Shown: positions 35,041 through 48,322 of the stretch, one piece after another
Layout: each line of letters begins with the position of its first letter
How positions within the stretch are numbered: position 1 is the first letter of the stretch
Assembly (NCBI GenBank): GCA_027257055.1
Contig: JAPVLO010000182.1
Location: 310,001 to 374,000 of the forward strand
Origin: Cephalopachus bancanus
Lineage: Eukaryota > Chordata > Mammalia > Primates > Tarsiidae
DNA: 64,000 nucleotides
Direction of reading: 5' to 3'
Translations under genes and position numbers: made by a program
Notes under the pieces: model-generated
Told to the model about the DNA's origin: nothing
Databases searched by the model: none
Seen by the model: only the letters and a program-made list of their open reading frames with translations

Positions 35041-38000
35041 GTAGATATCATCATTCATATGTCTCTTAATTTATTTACCATAAATAAGAAGACACTGGTT
35101 CCCTCTTTAGAGAATTTTATTTGCTTCTCCTAGCATTTAGGATCATAATGCCGTACAGAGAGGAAAGTTCATTTTATATGGGAGATAATTCAACTTGTTA
35201 CTTATGTAGGCAGAATTTCAAACAGGTTCTAAGTGTTGGCCTATGTATTTTTGTTCTGACACAGGGAAAGAGGGTTTCTAGGGGAGATTAATGTCTGAGT
35301 ACTTGCGAGAAGAGGACACTAAGGGTCACTTTTGGAAGGAAGATTTGGAGGTTGTGAATCTCAAACTCCCCAGCCTCGGTTGGGGGGACAAGGTGGCCCT
35401 CAGTTTCTCAGAGTAACACTGCTGGGGGAAGGGAACTGTGGATACTTGTTAATTGTTGACAAGATAGAATGCTTTTGCATATAGTTCTGGGTATGTCCCC
35501 CAGATGTCTTCCAGCTCTGTTGTGAGGAAAAAAAGCTTCTTGAGAAAGGGAGAGTAAGAAAATAATTGATGAGGTTGTCCTTTTGAGAGATCAAGACAAA
35601 CAACAAAACTTGTTTTGTTCTCTTTTTAGAGAGTATTTCTCTACCTCAGTAAAAGTAATATTTGCATCTGTGAGTGGCAAAGCAAGAACAATATCAAGGA
35701 GACTAAATCAATCATTCCTACAATGTTGTGCCAGCCTCCACAGAATTTTAAGCAAAATGTTAAGCAAAAGTAATATGTATTTAGCAGACCTTTTGGTATA
35801 TTTTTACCAACCTTGCTTTTTTTCCCTGGGGAAAGAAGGTAATCCAGCTTGTTCAGTAAATATTATTTTCACAAAATAGTAACTAAATATTAAAACACTT
35901 AGAACGTTTATGAAAATTACATCAGGCGTGCAGGGCATGTGATTATGTTTTTATTCATGAGATCACTTCATGGATTAAGAAAAGAAAATTGAAGCCAAAT
36001 TCCTTTTATGGGGGGGTAGGAATTGGTGGAAAATGTTTTAAGTAGAAGGTATCTGACTTCTGTTTAAAGAGCATAATGCTACTGATTCAGCTAAAATATA
36101 ATGATTGTTTATAGAAATTATAAAAATCCTTGATAAGATCACATTGACAGATAAGGATAAGTACTTTTAGAGATTAGTTTTGTACTCAGCTCAACTGTTT
36201 TTCCTCACTTTTAGAAGCCTAACTACCCTATCAGTCTGTGACTAGATTTTGATGCCAGGCAAGAAGAACTTGTGTAATCTTGCATATAACTCAATTATTG
36301 CGGCTAAATAGCTGCTATCAGACCTTAATAAAGCCCTCTCACTACAGAGAGATAAGACATTTTATTCTTCCCCTTGTCCTACTGGGAGGTGTAAATATAT
36401 AATTAAGTTTGATGTCATTAATCACTTTCAAGTTGTTTGCTTCAGGCTTTCAAATATAAACCACTCCAAATCCCAATTTGATTAAAAATCGTAAGCCACT
36501 CAAGCTTATTGCTGTTGAGAGTAGATGGGGTTATAGCTTGTATAATGCACAAAATGTGCATCTTAAGAGCATATTTCTTATATTTAAAGTTCTTGTCTGT
36601 CAGTCCTTAACATCTGGATTGTCTGAGCGTGTATTCTTATCAGTTGCTCTTTCTCTTGACCATGGGTACCATTTTCCTTTACTTTACATGTATAATAGTT
36701 TTTAATGATTTACTGAACATTGTGGGTGATTCATTTCAAAGTTTGCCTTCCACTAGAGAATGCTCAGTTTTGTCCTAGTAGGTAGCTGCATTACTGGCAG
36801 ATCATCTTGTTCCTGTGGATGCTTGGTTTTAGGATTTGTTAGGGTGGGTGTGCTTCTGTTTTGCCCTTAGTCCTCCAATATAAATCTCAGTCCTAGGATC
36901 TGATTCTTATGTTCAAGATGTGACCTTCAGTGGAAAGCATTAGGTATCTACCAAGCTCTTGAGTATTTACTGAGCCCCTCTAATCTGGCAGGACCTGAAT
37001 TCAAAACATTTTGTTCTGTTTCCCCAGTACCAGGAGCCTTCTGCGCAGTCTTTTCAGCCATCCAACTCTTGCTTTCTCTTGGGTTTCTGATCTTATTTTA
37101 CTGACGCACAGGCAGGAGTAATCTCAGGATTTGAACAGAATTGCTTCTCCCCTCGTGGTTCTGACTTTTCTAGGATTTCTCTTCCTCGAATTCTAGCTGC
37201 TGTGACAGCTCCAGATATCCTGACTAGCTCAGTAAGACTTCCATTTTCTGTTTGCACTCTGTTCCTCTTCTGCTGCTTGAACTGGAGTGCCTTCAGGGGG
37301 AAAACTGTAAATTAGAGTTGTATATAGCTTGCTTCCCTTTTCTGAGGCTTCTATCCCTTCCAGTTTCTGGCTGCTTTTGGTGATTCTCTTTGTTTAGAGT
37401 TTAAAATTGTTATGAGCAAAGGGGTTGATCTGACATACGTAACTCTGCCAGTATTTTTAATGATGAAAATTGGAAATGTGAAGGGGTCTTTCAGAATTTC
37501 CTGGATACCACTTAGGAGGTATCGAACTCTGTGTTTGTGAAACAATGGCAAGTTGCCGTGAGTTATATAGGTTCCTGTGTATGGGTGCTTGCACTTGTTG
37601 CAAAAGTTCCTATCTAAAAACTACACTTTAGAGCGAATTTTTATAAATATAAAATGTTACAAAATATAACTTTGTCACATTTTATCTAAAACTTTTCTAG
37701 TAGTTGTAATAAACTTGAAACATTAACAACTAACAGTTTTCCTTGCCACGATTAGGGAATAACGTTGGTGGTCTAGGCCTCCTTAAACCAATCCAGGAAA
37801 ACTGGAGCTGTTGCTTTCTTGGTCCTCGATAAATATCTGCAGAGTAAATAGAAAGTTGAGGCACTCAGGGTCTTGGGACTTAGCATGTAGTGGAGGATGC
37901 ATCTGGTAGCGTTTGCCTTGTGGTGATGCTTCTCCAGAAAGGCATTTTCAGAAGTCATGGCTGACTCAACATTTTCCCTTTTCATTCACCTTGTAGCACA

Positions 38001-40154
38001 TGTTACAGGGACAGTATCAGATCAAAGAAATACATAGGGGGAGAGTATCAACTGTTAAGTCACTTTTTGTTAATTCTGTGCTGAAACTGGTTCTGCCAGA
38101 CTGGATCCTTCAAGTGAGATGCCCTGTCTAGTAGAATAGCATATGTGTAGTTTTTCTGAAAGATGCTAGCAGAAGCCTGGTCACTCTTCCATAGTTCTTT
38201 TATCTTCGCAACTTAAAACAAAGGATGCTCTCTTTTGACTCATTAAATATCTTTTACAGAATAATTTTTTAATGCGATGGTCATTGATTTACTAATTCAG
38301 GAGTTATTTATCGCATGCTATCTATGAATACCACATATAACAGATAAGTCTGTGATAGTAGTCGCAATTAATCAGTATTATCTTATTATTTCACACTTCT
38401 TTGGGAATTCGTAAAATAATTACCAATTCACTAACCTGGTCTTCTTAGAGAGGAATAAAGTCAGGTGTGAAATAACTGTAACGTCTTCTGTAGGAACCAC
38501 TGGTGAATTGGAGGGCTGGGACTAGGAGGAAGAGATTGAAGCCCTGGCCTCAGATGTTAAGTTTAAGGGTGTACCAAAAAACTCAGTAGTCAAGATCAGT
38601 AATATTTTAATGCAGTAGTTCAAAAAAATCAAAATTAACGTAAAAAGATGAAAATTATTAAAACTTTAAATAAAGAGAAGGTCAACATTACTTTTTTTTT
38701 TCCTTTTGCCTCAGGATCCACTATAGTTCAGCATGGCACTGATGAGTGGATTAAGAACCTTGCTTGGTGACAATATGGAGAGGACATAAGTTTTTATGGC
38801 AGCTAGAGTTGAGTTTGAGTCCTAATTCCTATTGGCAATTGGATCTCTGGCAAGTTAAAGATAGTAACTCTTGAGCTCACCTGGGATGCACTCTTGGAAA
38901 AATGTGCTATTATCCTGAGCCTCAATTTGCCTACCAATAAAATGGGACAAAATTACATATTTTAAAGTGGTAGTTCAGGCAGGAACTTCTGAAAAGAAAG
39001 TGTGCAACTTTTGAAAACATATGAAAGGTGACTTTTTGAATAGGAATATGACTAAAACTCTTCTTTTTATAGTTTCTGACTTTAAAGTAGAGATAGTAGC
39101 ATTAAGTAGGTTCCAACACCTCAGAACATCGAACCTACTTGTAGCTTCATGAATATACTTGGGCCAGGCTTCGTGAATGCTGCATTTCTGAGAAGTGACC
39201 TTTGACTTGAAAGTCCTGTGTAATTACTATAGATGAAATATAAGAAGAGGGTAGCAAATGTGAGGATAGAGCATATTGCCTGTGAGAGTGCGCTTAAGTA
39301 GCGAAAACTGGTTTGAAACTTCCCCCTTCTTTTTACCGATGGAGCAGGAGCAAGTCCAGACAGAATTTATGCAGCTGTGAAATCAATACTGGTCAAATTC
39401 AATGACTTCTGATAAATGTTGCTGCCAGCACAAAAGTCACAAGTTGTTAAACATAGCACCTTACATTTGCATAGTGAGTTACAGATGTATATGTATATAT
39501 TCTGTGAGGTCTTTCTTTGTTTAGCACTTGAGATCTGGACCCTTTAATAGTACCATTCCTAAGTGATTCCTCCTTATACTTATGTCCTTTAGAAGTCCTT
39601 GAATAAATATGTTGAATCCCTGAGGGGTCTTTCGTAAAGGAAATTTTGGTTACCAGCTTCTTAACAACACATAGCAACATAATTCCCATTCTCTGTTTTA
39701 TTCTTTAGGTTGGAATCTCCATATTTCAGTGCTCAGTAGAGGTGTAGGAGAAGGTGGTTCTTAGGCTTTGCCTGTATCATTTTGCCTGTCTTGGGTAACT
39801 GCCAATAAGTTAAATAAACTAATTTTGGCCTGTAAACCTGGCATTAATAGATGTGAGTTTAGCTAGGTTTCTTTCAACACAGTCTCCAGGTTAATCATAA
39901 TCTTAAGTGAAGTTTCTTTCTTATTGTTTAATTGTGTCTTGTCAGCACCATTAATTTCATGTAAGAATTCTTTTTTTTTCTCCCTTTCCCTTGTGACTAA
40001 GCAGAATGAGAAATATTTCTCTTTCAGGATCTGGAGAAGCTTAATTAAGTCCTTCATTTTAATTTTGTCTGTATCCGCTCTTAATCAAGGATAACAAAGG
40101 AGTAGGGGATATCAGAATGTGGTAAGAATGTAATTATCTAAACATTTCTAAGCA
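35041..40154. other. Longest repeat-poor stretch of intron 2
   Basis: About 5.1 kb of mostly unclassified AT-rich sequence. The part at 36280-36460 (gacattttattcttcccct, aattaagtttgatgtcatta) is of single-copy texture. No gene seen. Confidence 0.5.
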
Positions 40155-40168
40155 CTTTTTTATTTCTT

Positions 40169-40452
40169 TTTTTTTTGAGTTGGAGTCTCACTCTGTCTCC
40201 CAGACTGGAGTACAGTGGCCGCTCCTGGCCACCGCAGCCTCAACCTGCTGGGCTCCTGCGATCCTTCCGCCTCAGCCTTCCAAGTAGCCGGAACTACAGG
40301 CGCACGCTACCATGCCCAGCTCATTTTTGATTTATTGTGGAGATGAGATCTCGTCAAGTTGCCCAGGCGGGTCTCGAGCCCGCGGGCTCAGGCAGTTCAC
40401 TCACCTTGGCCTCCCAAAGGCGGGATTACTGACTGAGCCACCGAGCCCGGCC
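40169..40452 (-). mobile_element. Alu dimer, lineage type
   Basis: Antisense, with duplication cttttttatttctt at 40155-40168 and 40453-40466. It has the CAAGTTGCC form with aataaatcaaaaat, so it combines features of both subfamilies. Confidence 0.94.
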
Positions 40453-41242
40453 CTTTTTTATTTCTTAAAAGCTGGCATAAATGTGTTGAGTGTGATGGAG
40501 TAAGAGGCTTTCCTTAAGCCCTCTTTTCAACCTCTAGTAGCTAGGAATTTCCTAGCCAGGAATGAAGCTTAGTAGTGTCTTCTCCATCCTCCTGTCATAC
40601 ACATGTTTGTATTTGTGTATGAGTGTGTGCTAGTACACATATGAGTGTATTATGTATTTTGTTTTCATGTTTGCCCTAATTGAATTTTCACAGATATACA
40701 TGCTTAGGGAATGTCTGCTGATGAATACTGTGTTTCTCCTCAATAAGACATGGTAGCAGTCCTCTGAAATCTTGCAGTCTTGTTGGCGAGATGAGGTGTA
40801 CATAGATGATAAAATAAAACAGTCTGTAATTGCCCAGTGTGGTGATACAGATAATAAGAACCATGGAGAATCAGAAACGGGAGCAACTGCCATGGAACAG
40901 AAGAGTAAAATCAGAGGATTTTTGGTGTACACCTTAGATTCTAAATCTTGGAATATTAGTGGTGCCTTAGGAGATAGAAAGGAAGGATGGGGAAGGAAGG
41001 GGGGACTGAGGAGACTAGAAAGGACTTTTATTTCCTGGAGTAATTATTACAGATTTCTTTATCATGTTTTTCATAATGACATGGCTTCAAAACTTTTCTA
41101 CATCTTGGTTGCGCTCTTCTGTCAGTTCTCCAGTGTGAGGTTTTGCTCAGCCAATATGTGGAATAATCCGGCTTCACAATGACAGGTCAGTGATTTAAAA
41201 AAATCCCTTTAGCGTATGTTAGTGTAAGTATTTGGAGGTAGA

Positions 41243-41311
41243 CCCTGTAATGAATATACATGTATACCCCTTGAATCTAAAATAAAAAATAAAAATAAGT
41301 GGAAAAAAAAA
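41243..41311 (+). mobile_element. L1 3' end, 69 bp, extremely truncated
   Basis: Only the last L1 bases (tgaatatacatgtatacccc, ttgaatctaaaataaaa) and an A-rich tail are present. Target duplication aagtatttggaggtaga / aagtatttgaaggtaga at 41226-41242 and 41312-41328 (one mismatch) proves retrotransposition. Confidence 0.88.
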
Positions 41312-41572
41312 AAGTATTTGAAGGTAGAATGCCCAGAGTGAGGGTGAAGGAAGGGACGGGGGACAGGAAGAGAGTGCAGCTGGGAGCAATTACCTTCTTT
41401 TCCCCAGACCCTTGTGGCTTGACTGTTGATTCTTGTGCCACAGAGCAGGCAGGTAGGCCTGTGGCCATATGTTACAAGGAAACTCAGAATCCAGGAATCT
41501 CTAAAGCAGGAACAAGAATGGCTTGGGATAGTGGGAGTGATAGAAAAGCCAAGACATTGAAAACAGGGTCAG

Positions 41573-41665
41573 TTTTTTTTGTTTGTTTTTGTTTTTTAAT
41601 TTTTTTTATTTTAAAGATGTGAGTACAATTCAGAATTAGGTGTACAAACGGTCATCCATCGAACA
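41573..41665 (-). mobile_element. L1 3'-UTR fragment
   Basis: T-rich start, then aaagatgtgagtacaattca, gaattaggtgtacaaacggt. Same 3'-UTR family as 43355-43483 and the L1 at 56392-56962. Flanking duplication not identified. Confidence 0.75.
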
Positions 41666-41699
41666 GGTAAATTTGAGCCTCCCTTTGGTCCCTACTTTG

Positions 41700-41802
41700 C
41701 CTGATCTGAGATCAGGTAGGGTCTGTTTTAATATACTGCATAGTTCTCTTAGTTGAGAATATAGGTATCTCATCCTTAGATATAGGTATCTCATCCTTAG
41801 AT
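41700..41802. repeat. Short palindrome and 21-bp tandem pair
   Basis: cctgatct-g-agatcagg (41700-41716) is a perfect 8-bp-arm palindrome. A 21-base unit beginning ataggtatctcatcc is repeated exactly at 41761-41781 and 41782-41802. Confidence 0.9.
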
Positions 41803-43336
41803 AGCTCCTGTCCAATATATCAGTTAATTTGAGGGATCCAGAGTAAGCAAGCATCTGTTAGCCAAGTCTTTGGTTACCCCAAATTAGCACAAGTCCTTTA
41901 CTGCTTGTTTCCTCTGATTATATAGTACATATGCAAACCCTCAATTATCCAGAATAAACTGGGGCTGCCTGTTCAGTGTGGAAAACACTTTGGTTTTGGT
42001 TATGATTCTCTTGCCTAGACCATGGTAGTGCCTTAGTCATTTGACTGCTTGTCATTTTAAGATTTTGATATGCCATTTCTTGTCATGTAAGCCAGAAACA
42101 CCTTCCTGAGGAATTATTTTACCGGGCAATCTGCCCCTTCTAAAACCTCAGTCATCCTGAAAAGTACCTCAGGAGCCTCCTTGATTTTTAATTTTCTATC
42201 TTGGTCCTGTTTGTATATAGTGCTTGTGGTATCTGAATCTCTGTCTCATGCTGCTGAAACTCATGGCCCTGAATTTCTGGGTCACCCTTCGAAAATGGGC
42301 AGAACTTGATCACTCATGAAAAGTGACTCACTTCCTTCCAGGCAAAGACTGACACTGACTATCAGAGTTCATAATTTGTCTCCACAGAAGAAAACTCTTT
42401 AATTGTGGGACATCACTTATTCTTTCCTAGCTTGTATAAGAATCAATGATAGTGTCAGGAGCTGGGAAAGTAAGACAGGTGTTTGTGCTGTGTTGGTAGT
42501 ATGCATTAAAATGATATCTGGATAAAGGTCCTACGTGAATTTACTTAAGTGACTGATTCCCTGTGAGTTTCAATTTAGTGCTTCTCTTCCCAGACCATCG
42601 TCTCACACACATGCATCAGTCAATTTATCAGCAGGTCAGATTCCATAAAGAGACTGAAATACCCACCACCATTCTTTACTAAAGAAAACTGTTTTGGGGA
42701 GGATGGCAAGGCCTTTCTGTCCCTGTTAGACTCAGAATTCTTCTTCCTTCCCCTTATCTTGTTAGAATAGATTGTTCCTTCTCCTTTGCTTGTTCTTCGA
42801 TTCCTTATGTTCCCTGTGAGGGATTAGCTGGAAGTGTGGGTTGTGCAACAGTTCATTTATGTAAGCATGTATTGAACTATCTGTGCACTTAGAAAGGTGG
42901 TAGGTAGGCCCTGTGAAGGATATATATATAAAAGAGAAATACACAGAATGGTTCTTGCCCTAGGAGCCCCTGCTTGGAGTAGGGCAGTGGTCAAGACATA
43001 TACAACCAGACTTCCAAGCATTAACATCAGCAAGCATCATTACATCCTTGGGTGGTATTGCTGAGGGAGTTCAAAAGCCAAGAATGTTCAGTCATCATCT
43101 TTAGGAAGTCAAAGGAACTTTGGCGAGTACCTTTCTCGCTCATCTTGTTTTATCTGGAAGGAGCTCGGGGCCTGCTAAGTAAATTACTCTGTATTACGTA
43201 GCAGATTAGAATGTAGACTGAGTCTAAGAGCTGTTTCTCCATACCCCATCAGGCAATCTAAAGATTCAGCACTATTTCTTTGCATTTGTGGTACCCATAT
43301 GGGTGCAATTATTTTTGAACTAGGAATCCTTTCAGA
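41803..43336. other. Unclassified intron sequence
   Basis: Possible old L2 wording near 42845-42935 (gtaagcatgtattgaactat) but otherwise no recognised element. 40467-41225 is also unclassified. Confidence 0.45.
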
Positions 43337-43354
43337 TCAAACAGTAAGTTTTTT

Positions 43355-43483
43355 TTTTTTAATTTATTTTAAAGATGTGTGGTACCATTCAGGGTTAGGT
43401 ATATAAATGGTCATTATACAGGTACCTTTGTTGATGAGGTATGCCCCTCCTCCCCCAGCAGTTTCCCACTGCTGCCAATCCCT
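43355..43483 (-). mobile_element. L1 3'-UTR insertion, 5' truncated
   Basis: Perfect 18-bp duplication tcaaacagtaagtttttt at 43337-43354 and 43484-43501. It contains ggtaccattcagggttagg and gtacctttgttgatgaggta, the same family as 56392-56962. Confidence 0.93.
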
Positions 43484-43676
43484 TCAAACAGTAAGTTTTT
43501 TAAATGATTCTATTTTCATATATTTTTAGGGCTTTAGAACTTTGAAGGTGGTCATCCACCAACATTGGGGAATGCCGGTCTCTAAAGAATCTAGCAGTTC
43601 ATGCTATTGAGGCCGCCTTGCAGTATGTTTTATGACTCAAGGCTTCAGGTCCCTGGTAGTTCATGTAGTCAATCTT

Positions 43677-43859
43677 TTTTTTTTTTTTAAAGATTTTATT
43701 TATTAGTTTATTTTAGAGACAAAGTCTTGCTCTGCCATCCGGGATGAAATGCAGTGCGATCATAGCTCACTGTAGCTTCAAATTCATACCCTAAAGTTAT
43801 CCTCCCACTTTGGTCTCCCAAATTGCTGGGATTATAAGCATGAGCCACTGTACCTGGCC
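43677..43859 (-). mobile_element. Free left Alu monomer (FLAM)
   Basis: A single antisense Alu left arm (tagagacaaagtcttgctct, ctcactgtagcttcaaattc, ccactgtacctggcc) with flanks tcatgtagtcaatctttt / tcatgtagtcaaccttt. There is no right arm. An early-primate element. Confidence 0.85.
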
Positions 43860-43923
43860 TCATGTAGTCAACCTTTCAGCAAAGACTAATAAAAGCCTAA
43901 TAAAAGTGCAAGAGAGAATAAAG

Positions 43924-43924
<1 letters not shown>

Positions 43925-43962
<38 letters not shown>
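43925..43962. repeat. TG microsatellite
   Basis: Pure TG run of about 19 units, followed by a CA/TG-rich degenerate stretch to 44008. Confidence 0.97.
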
Positions 43963-43964
<2 letters not shown>

Positions 43965-44264
43965 ATGCACGCGCACTCACATGCAGACATGGTTCTGTGT
44001 GTGTGTTGGTTAACTTCATATCTAGGGGAAAATGTGATTAAAAACATAATCTACTCCATATGGGGTTGGCCCACTTTGAATGATTTACGGGTGAATGAGG
44101 GTTAAGAAGTACTCTGTATATCAGGAATCTTAATTAGTTTTGAAAATCCTTTGGGTAAATAGCTCATCCTAGTGGTTCCCAAACTTTGAGTGTAATTAAA
44201 GTCTTTTTAAGGTGTAAAGATTCCATGGACCCTTCCATTTTGCCCTTTGGCTTCTGTTAAGAAT

Positions 44265-44665
44265 ATGAGCACTGAATAGTTGAATGCCTTCTATATGCCA
44301 GTCACTGTGTCAGGCACTGGGAGTATGGCAATTCATAATTCTTAGCCTGTTGGGTAAGACAAATAATCGTAATAAAGGCTTCATGAATGCTTGCTAGGTC
44401 AGAGTGATGGGAACCAAAAGGGGTTGTCAAGGCTGTGTCTCAGAGGACATAATACTTAAGCTGAGGCTTAAAGGAATTTTAGGGCTTAACTATGAGACGA
44501 GGGTATGGAAGAGTGTTTGGGGCTGAGTGAACAGCATGCACAGAGGTCTGAAGGTCTGAAGGTAAGAAGCGGTGCACTGGAGCATTTGGGGGGAGCTGGA
44601 AGATGCGGAGTTCAGCGAGAGTACAGCGCTTAGAGGAGAGATGATGTTGAGACGAAGCCATTTCT
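44265..44665 (-). repeat. L2 LINE fragment
   Basis: ccagtcactgtgtcaggcac, actgggagtatggcaattca, taagctgaggcttaaaggaa and aacagcatgcacagaggtct read as reverse-strand L2. Confidence 0.65.
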
Positions 44666-46299
44666 CAGTCTGTTGTTCAAGTACAATGTATGGTGTTAAG
44701 CTCTATTAAGAATATGATTATACTCCAATAATCATAACAACATATAAATATATTTAAATATGGACAAGACTCTATTTAGTAGTGTAGAAAGTTATTTATA
44801 AAAATTGCAGACTCTTTGCAGTAACTCTGCAGCTCATAGCTTGGGAACAACTGGCTTAATTCATTTTTTTGTTGATTATGTTGAAGGGTGCTTTTTGTAA
44901 ACTCCTGTGTGTAGTGTGTGCTTGCCACGTTTTAATCACAAGTAGATATTTTTGTCGTGAGTGAAGTATGGTCAGATCCTGATTGTGTACTGGAAGGCAG
45001 AGGAAAGACCACCTTCTATTATAGCAGCAGCACAAGTCTTTCAACACTGTGTGCCCCTACCCAAACTTTCAAGTGATGGTTGAAGAGACTAGGCACTCAG
45101 CTCAGTCTTTGAGCTCTGATAAATGAGCCTATGCTGTAAACTGGAAGATAAGGGCATTTGCAAAGTTCTTTTATACATAAAGTATGGTTTCCCATTGCAT
45201 TGGTTACTGGTTTCACAGTCTCCAGTGAAGAGGAATGATGCTGTGAATTAACAGTTTTAACATCTGTACTGCTTCAGCTTCTTTTTAAGTGGATTTATTA
45301 AAAATTTATTTATTTATTCTTTTATTGCTTTATTCAGATGAAAGGGCAAAAAACCTGAACCCATGTAAGCTAAGAGAGGTGGAGTTTCAGAAGATAATTC
45401 CCAGCTCGTGAAGTTCTTTTCCTGTGGGAAACTTTTAATTTGGAAGCATGCAGCCTAATTGTGGGAACCAAGATTAACATTTTCTGAAATACTTCTACAA
45501 GAAAAGCAGAAATGGTCTGTCCAGGAAGCTGAATTTACATAGTAGAAAAATGGGCTGCCCTACAGTATTTGGTAGTCTTTGTGTATTAGTTGTGATAAAA
45601 AGTGTGTTGTGTGTGTATGAGAGAGAGAGGGGGAGAGAGAGAGAGAGAAGAGAGAGAAAAGAGATCGTACTTTTGTCTTTGTTTCCCTTACATCAAACTA
45701 GTAAGGTCCTTGAAAGTGTGTTTTACCACAGACAGCTCAGTTCTGAACCCTACTCTAGACATGAATACTTTTTTTTTAAAGTTCTTTTTGTTTTTCCTTC
45801 TTGCTGAGTAAGCGATAGTGTTTCCTTTTTTATTTTTTATTTTTTTGGGGGGAGGGAAGGGGTTGGGAGTGGGAGTGTGAATGGCAAGAAGTCTCAACAT
45901 GACAGAGCTTCTTCCCTTCTCTTCCCCTCTTTACCAGGAAGTTAACTAGAAGGCGAATGCATTTTTTGAAACAAAGTCAGTAATTAGCGTAACCTAGTTA
46001 GTTACCTTTACACAGAGTTACAGAATTTAAAAGTTGACAGTCTGATGAGACAGACTGAAGGTACTGGAAGGAGAATGAGGAAGCTGACCAGGGAATGGGT
46101 TGGGTCTCTTGAATACCCAGCCCAGAGTTTAGATTTGATTCTGTAGGCTCTGGATGGCTACAAGTTTGTAGCCAGAGCCTTGGTAATTGAATGTTACACA
46201 GGAACTTTCACTGGTTACAGCTAGGCTTGGCTGTTAGCAATTATTTTTATCTACTTTAATAGGGGGAAGACAGAAGGGGGGCAGGAAACTAGGCTGGCA
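44666..46299. other. Unclassified intron sequence
   Basis: Contains the GA microsatellite at 45618-45662 and a T-run with G-run at about 45825-45860. No gene or other repeat recognised. 47341-48013 and 48336-49129 are similar; 48900-49030 may be old L2. Confidence 0.5.
45618..45662. repeat. GA-rich microsatellite
   Basis: GA repeats with interruptions (ggggg, aag), about 45 bp. Confidence 0.95.
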
Positions 46300-47340
46300 T
46301 TATGGCCGCAGGAAAGAACACACTGATTTGGGGCCTTTCAAACTGCAGACCTTTGTTGCGGACGGATGCTTAATTTGGTTTCGGGTTTTGTTGATTTTCT
46401 CCCCTACCCCTACCTCATTTACCTTAACGATGGCTCCCCCCTCTCGAGCTCCGCGAGGGCAGGCTGCCACTGCGGACTGGGGGGCGAGAGGCCCAGAGCA
46501 AGAAGAAAGTGGGTTGAAAGCAGAGTTCTGTTTAAAGAATTTTCTGCTGGAAAGTAGCCCAGAGGGAGTAAAGAGGAGCTTTAATGAGGAGCAGCTGCAG
46601 TGCCGACACAACCCACATGAGACATTTTTTTCCCCTTCGTTCCACATTCTGTGTAGTTTTCTAAAAATCATGATTTTGAAATAGCTTTTTTTTGTACAGC
46701 ACGCCTCTCTTTTTCTTCTTGTATGTGGTGGGGTTTTGCTTTGTTGTTGTTTTTAATGGCCAAATCCTCTCTTTAAGAAAAAATGCTCAAGGCAGAGCCG
46801 AAGCAAAGCCCTGGATGCAATTTGGGCTCACCCTGCTGATACAGAGCATTCGGTGGAGAAAACAAGGGGAGAGAACACTGGCTTTTATTTGGAAAAGGGC
46901 CTTATTTCCTGCTCAGGCTTCAGTCATCTTGGAGCTGACACAAGCTGCTACACTGTTTTAAGCTTTTCTCTCAACGAGTGGCTATTCACTTAGGAAACGT
47001 GAAAGAACAAATTTTTCTGTCCTCTATTGCTGGGGAGACTGATCCTGAGCTGCAGCCATTGCCAGATACATCGGAATTGCTGTTCAAACCCCAGCTTTGT
47101 TGAAATCTGTAAAGTGGCTGCATGTAAACTAATCCAGGCTGTTGGTGAGATGTGAGAGTTGGGGTCTGGTTTTCATCTGTTTTGGTGAAGGGGGACTGCA
47201 GGGGTATCCTTTCACATGGAATGTTTTCTAGTTCCATTAGAAGGAGTCTCTTGTTTTTCTCTTTTTCTCCCTTCTCCCCTCCCCTTTATCCATTCCCTGT
47301 GTGTGTGTGAACGGCAACAATAAAAAACTGGACCCTTTGG
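46300..47340. promoter_or_regulatory. Repeat-free, locally CpG-containing block in intron 2
   Basis: About 1 kb with no recognisable repeat and higher sequence complexity than its surroundings. A GC-rich core at 46434-46505 has several CpGs, including CTCGAG and CGCGAG. An E-box CAGCTG follows at about 46592, with TAAT just before it. Overlapping open frames of about 120 codons on both strands (46300-46684) reflect base composition and have no protein-family resemblance. It is a candidate intronic enhancer; function is inferred from texture only. Confidence 0.3.
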
Positions 47341-48025
47341 TGGCAGATATGACAGACTTTTAAGGAAAAGGTAATGAATATATCTGTATGAATCTGATAA
47401 ATGTTCAGATGAGTCTATGGAGTTGTTTTACCGGGGAAAAAATGCCCCCCAATCTTTTCCTGTATTCATAGTCTCATATGTGGATTGTGTTCTTTCAGAG
47501 TTCCCAAGCTACAGAAGAAGGATAGATAGAGTAGAGGGAAGTCACCAAGAGAACTATGGAAACAATCAATACGTTCTCTTAAAGAGGGAGGCATTCGTGT
47601 AGTTTTGGGAATGAAAAGCAACTGTTAGATTTATTTGGTTGCTTTTTGGAAAGCTTTTTACATATATTTTTATTTAGTTCAAGATGTGGACTAGTTTTCA
47701 GAATGTATGCTGGGTAACTTAATAGAATTATGGATTTGTGAGGACACTTTGGTGTTTATCTAGTCATGTTTCTACCCTCTGACAAAATCAGCTTGAAACC
47801 TTTTTTTAGCCCTTGCATTAGGCAGAGCCTTACTTCCTACTTAGACTATCAGGGTATAGGGTGTCCTTACATTACAGTTAAACAAGGATTTGCGAATTGA
47901 AACCTCTCCTGCCTTAGGAAACACAGGTCCATTATTTCTGGCTGTCTCACCCATTACTCCCTTTTTTTCCATGCCCATAGTTTTGCTTAGCTTCTTGAGT
48001 GGCAAGTACCTCGGGATGACTTCTT

Positions 48026-48322
48026 CTTCTTCTTTTTTTTTTTTTGACTTGGAGTCTTACTCTGCTCCGTCACCCAGGCTGGAATGCAGTGGCACACTCA
48101 TGGCCATCGCAGCCTTGACCTGCTGGCCTCAGGCGATCCTTCCGCCTCAGCTTTCCTGGTAAAGGCATGTGCTACCACGCCCAGCTTATTTTTTTGATTT
48201 ATTGTAGAGATGAGGTCTCATCAAGTTGCCCAGGCTGGTTTTGAACCCCTGAGCTCAGGCAATCCTCTCACCTCGGCCTCCCAAAGTGCTGGGATGACAG
48301 GCTTCAACCACTGCGCCCAGCC
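48026..48322 (-). mobile_element. Alu dimer, older lineage type
   Basis: Antisense, with duplication ggatgacttctt at 48014-48025 and 48324-48335. It has gggctcc-less wording (tgctggcctcaggcgatcct) and ttttgaacccctgagctcag, so its B box keeps the ancestral form. Part of the right arm (cagtagctgg...) is deleted. Confidence 0.92.

Noticed and set aside
43925..44013. Open frame with a run of Val-Cys repeats
   Set aside because: Translation of a TG microsatellite; the same applies to the frames at 60950-61214.
46300..46684. Opposed open frames of 118 and 123 codons
   Set aside because: Shadow frames of each other; no recognisable domain, no splice or start context.
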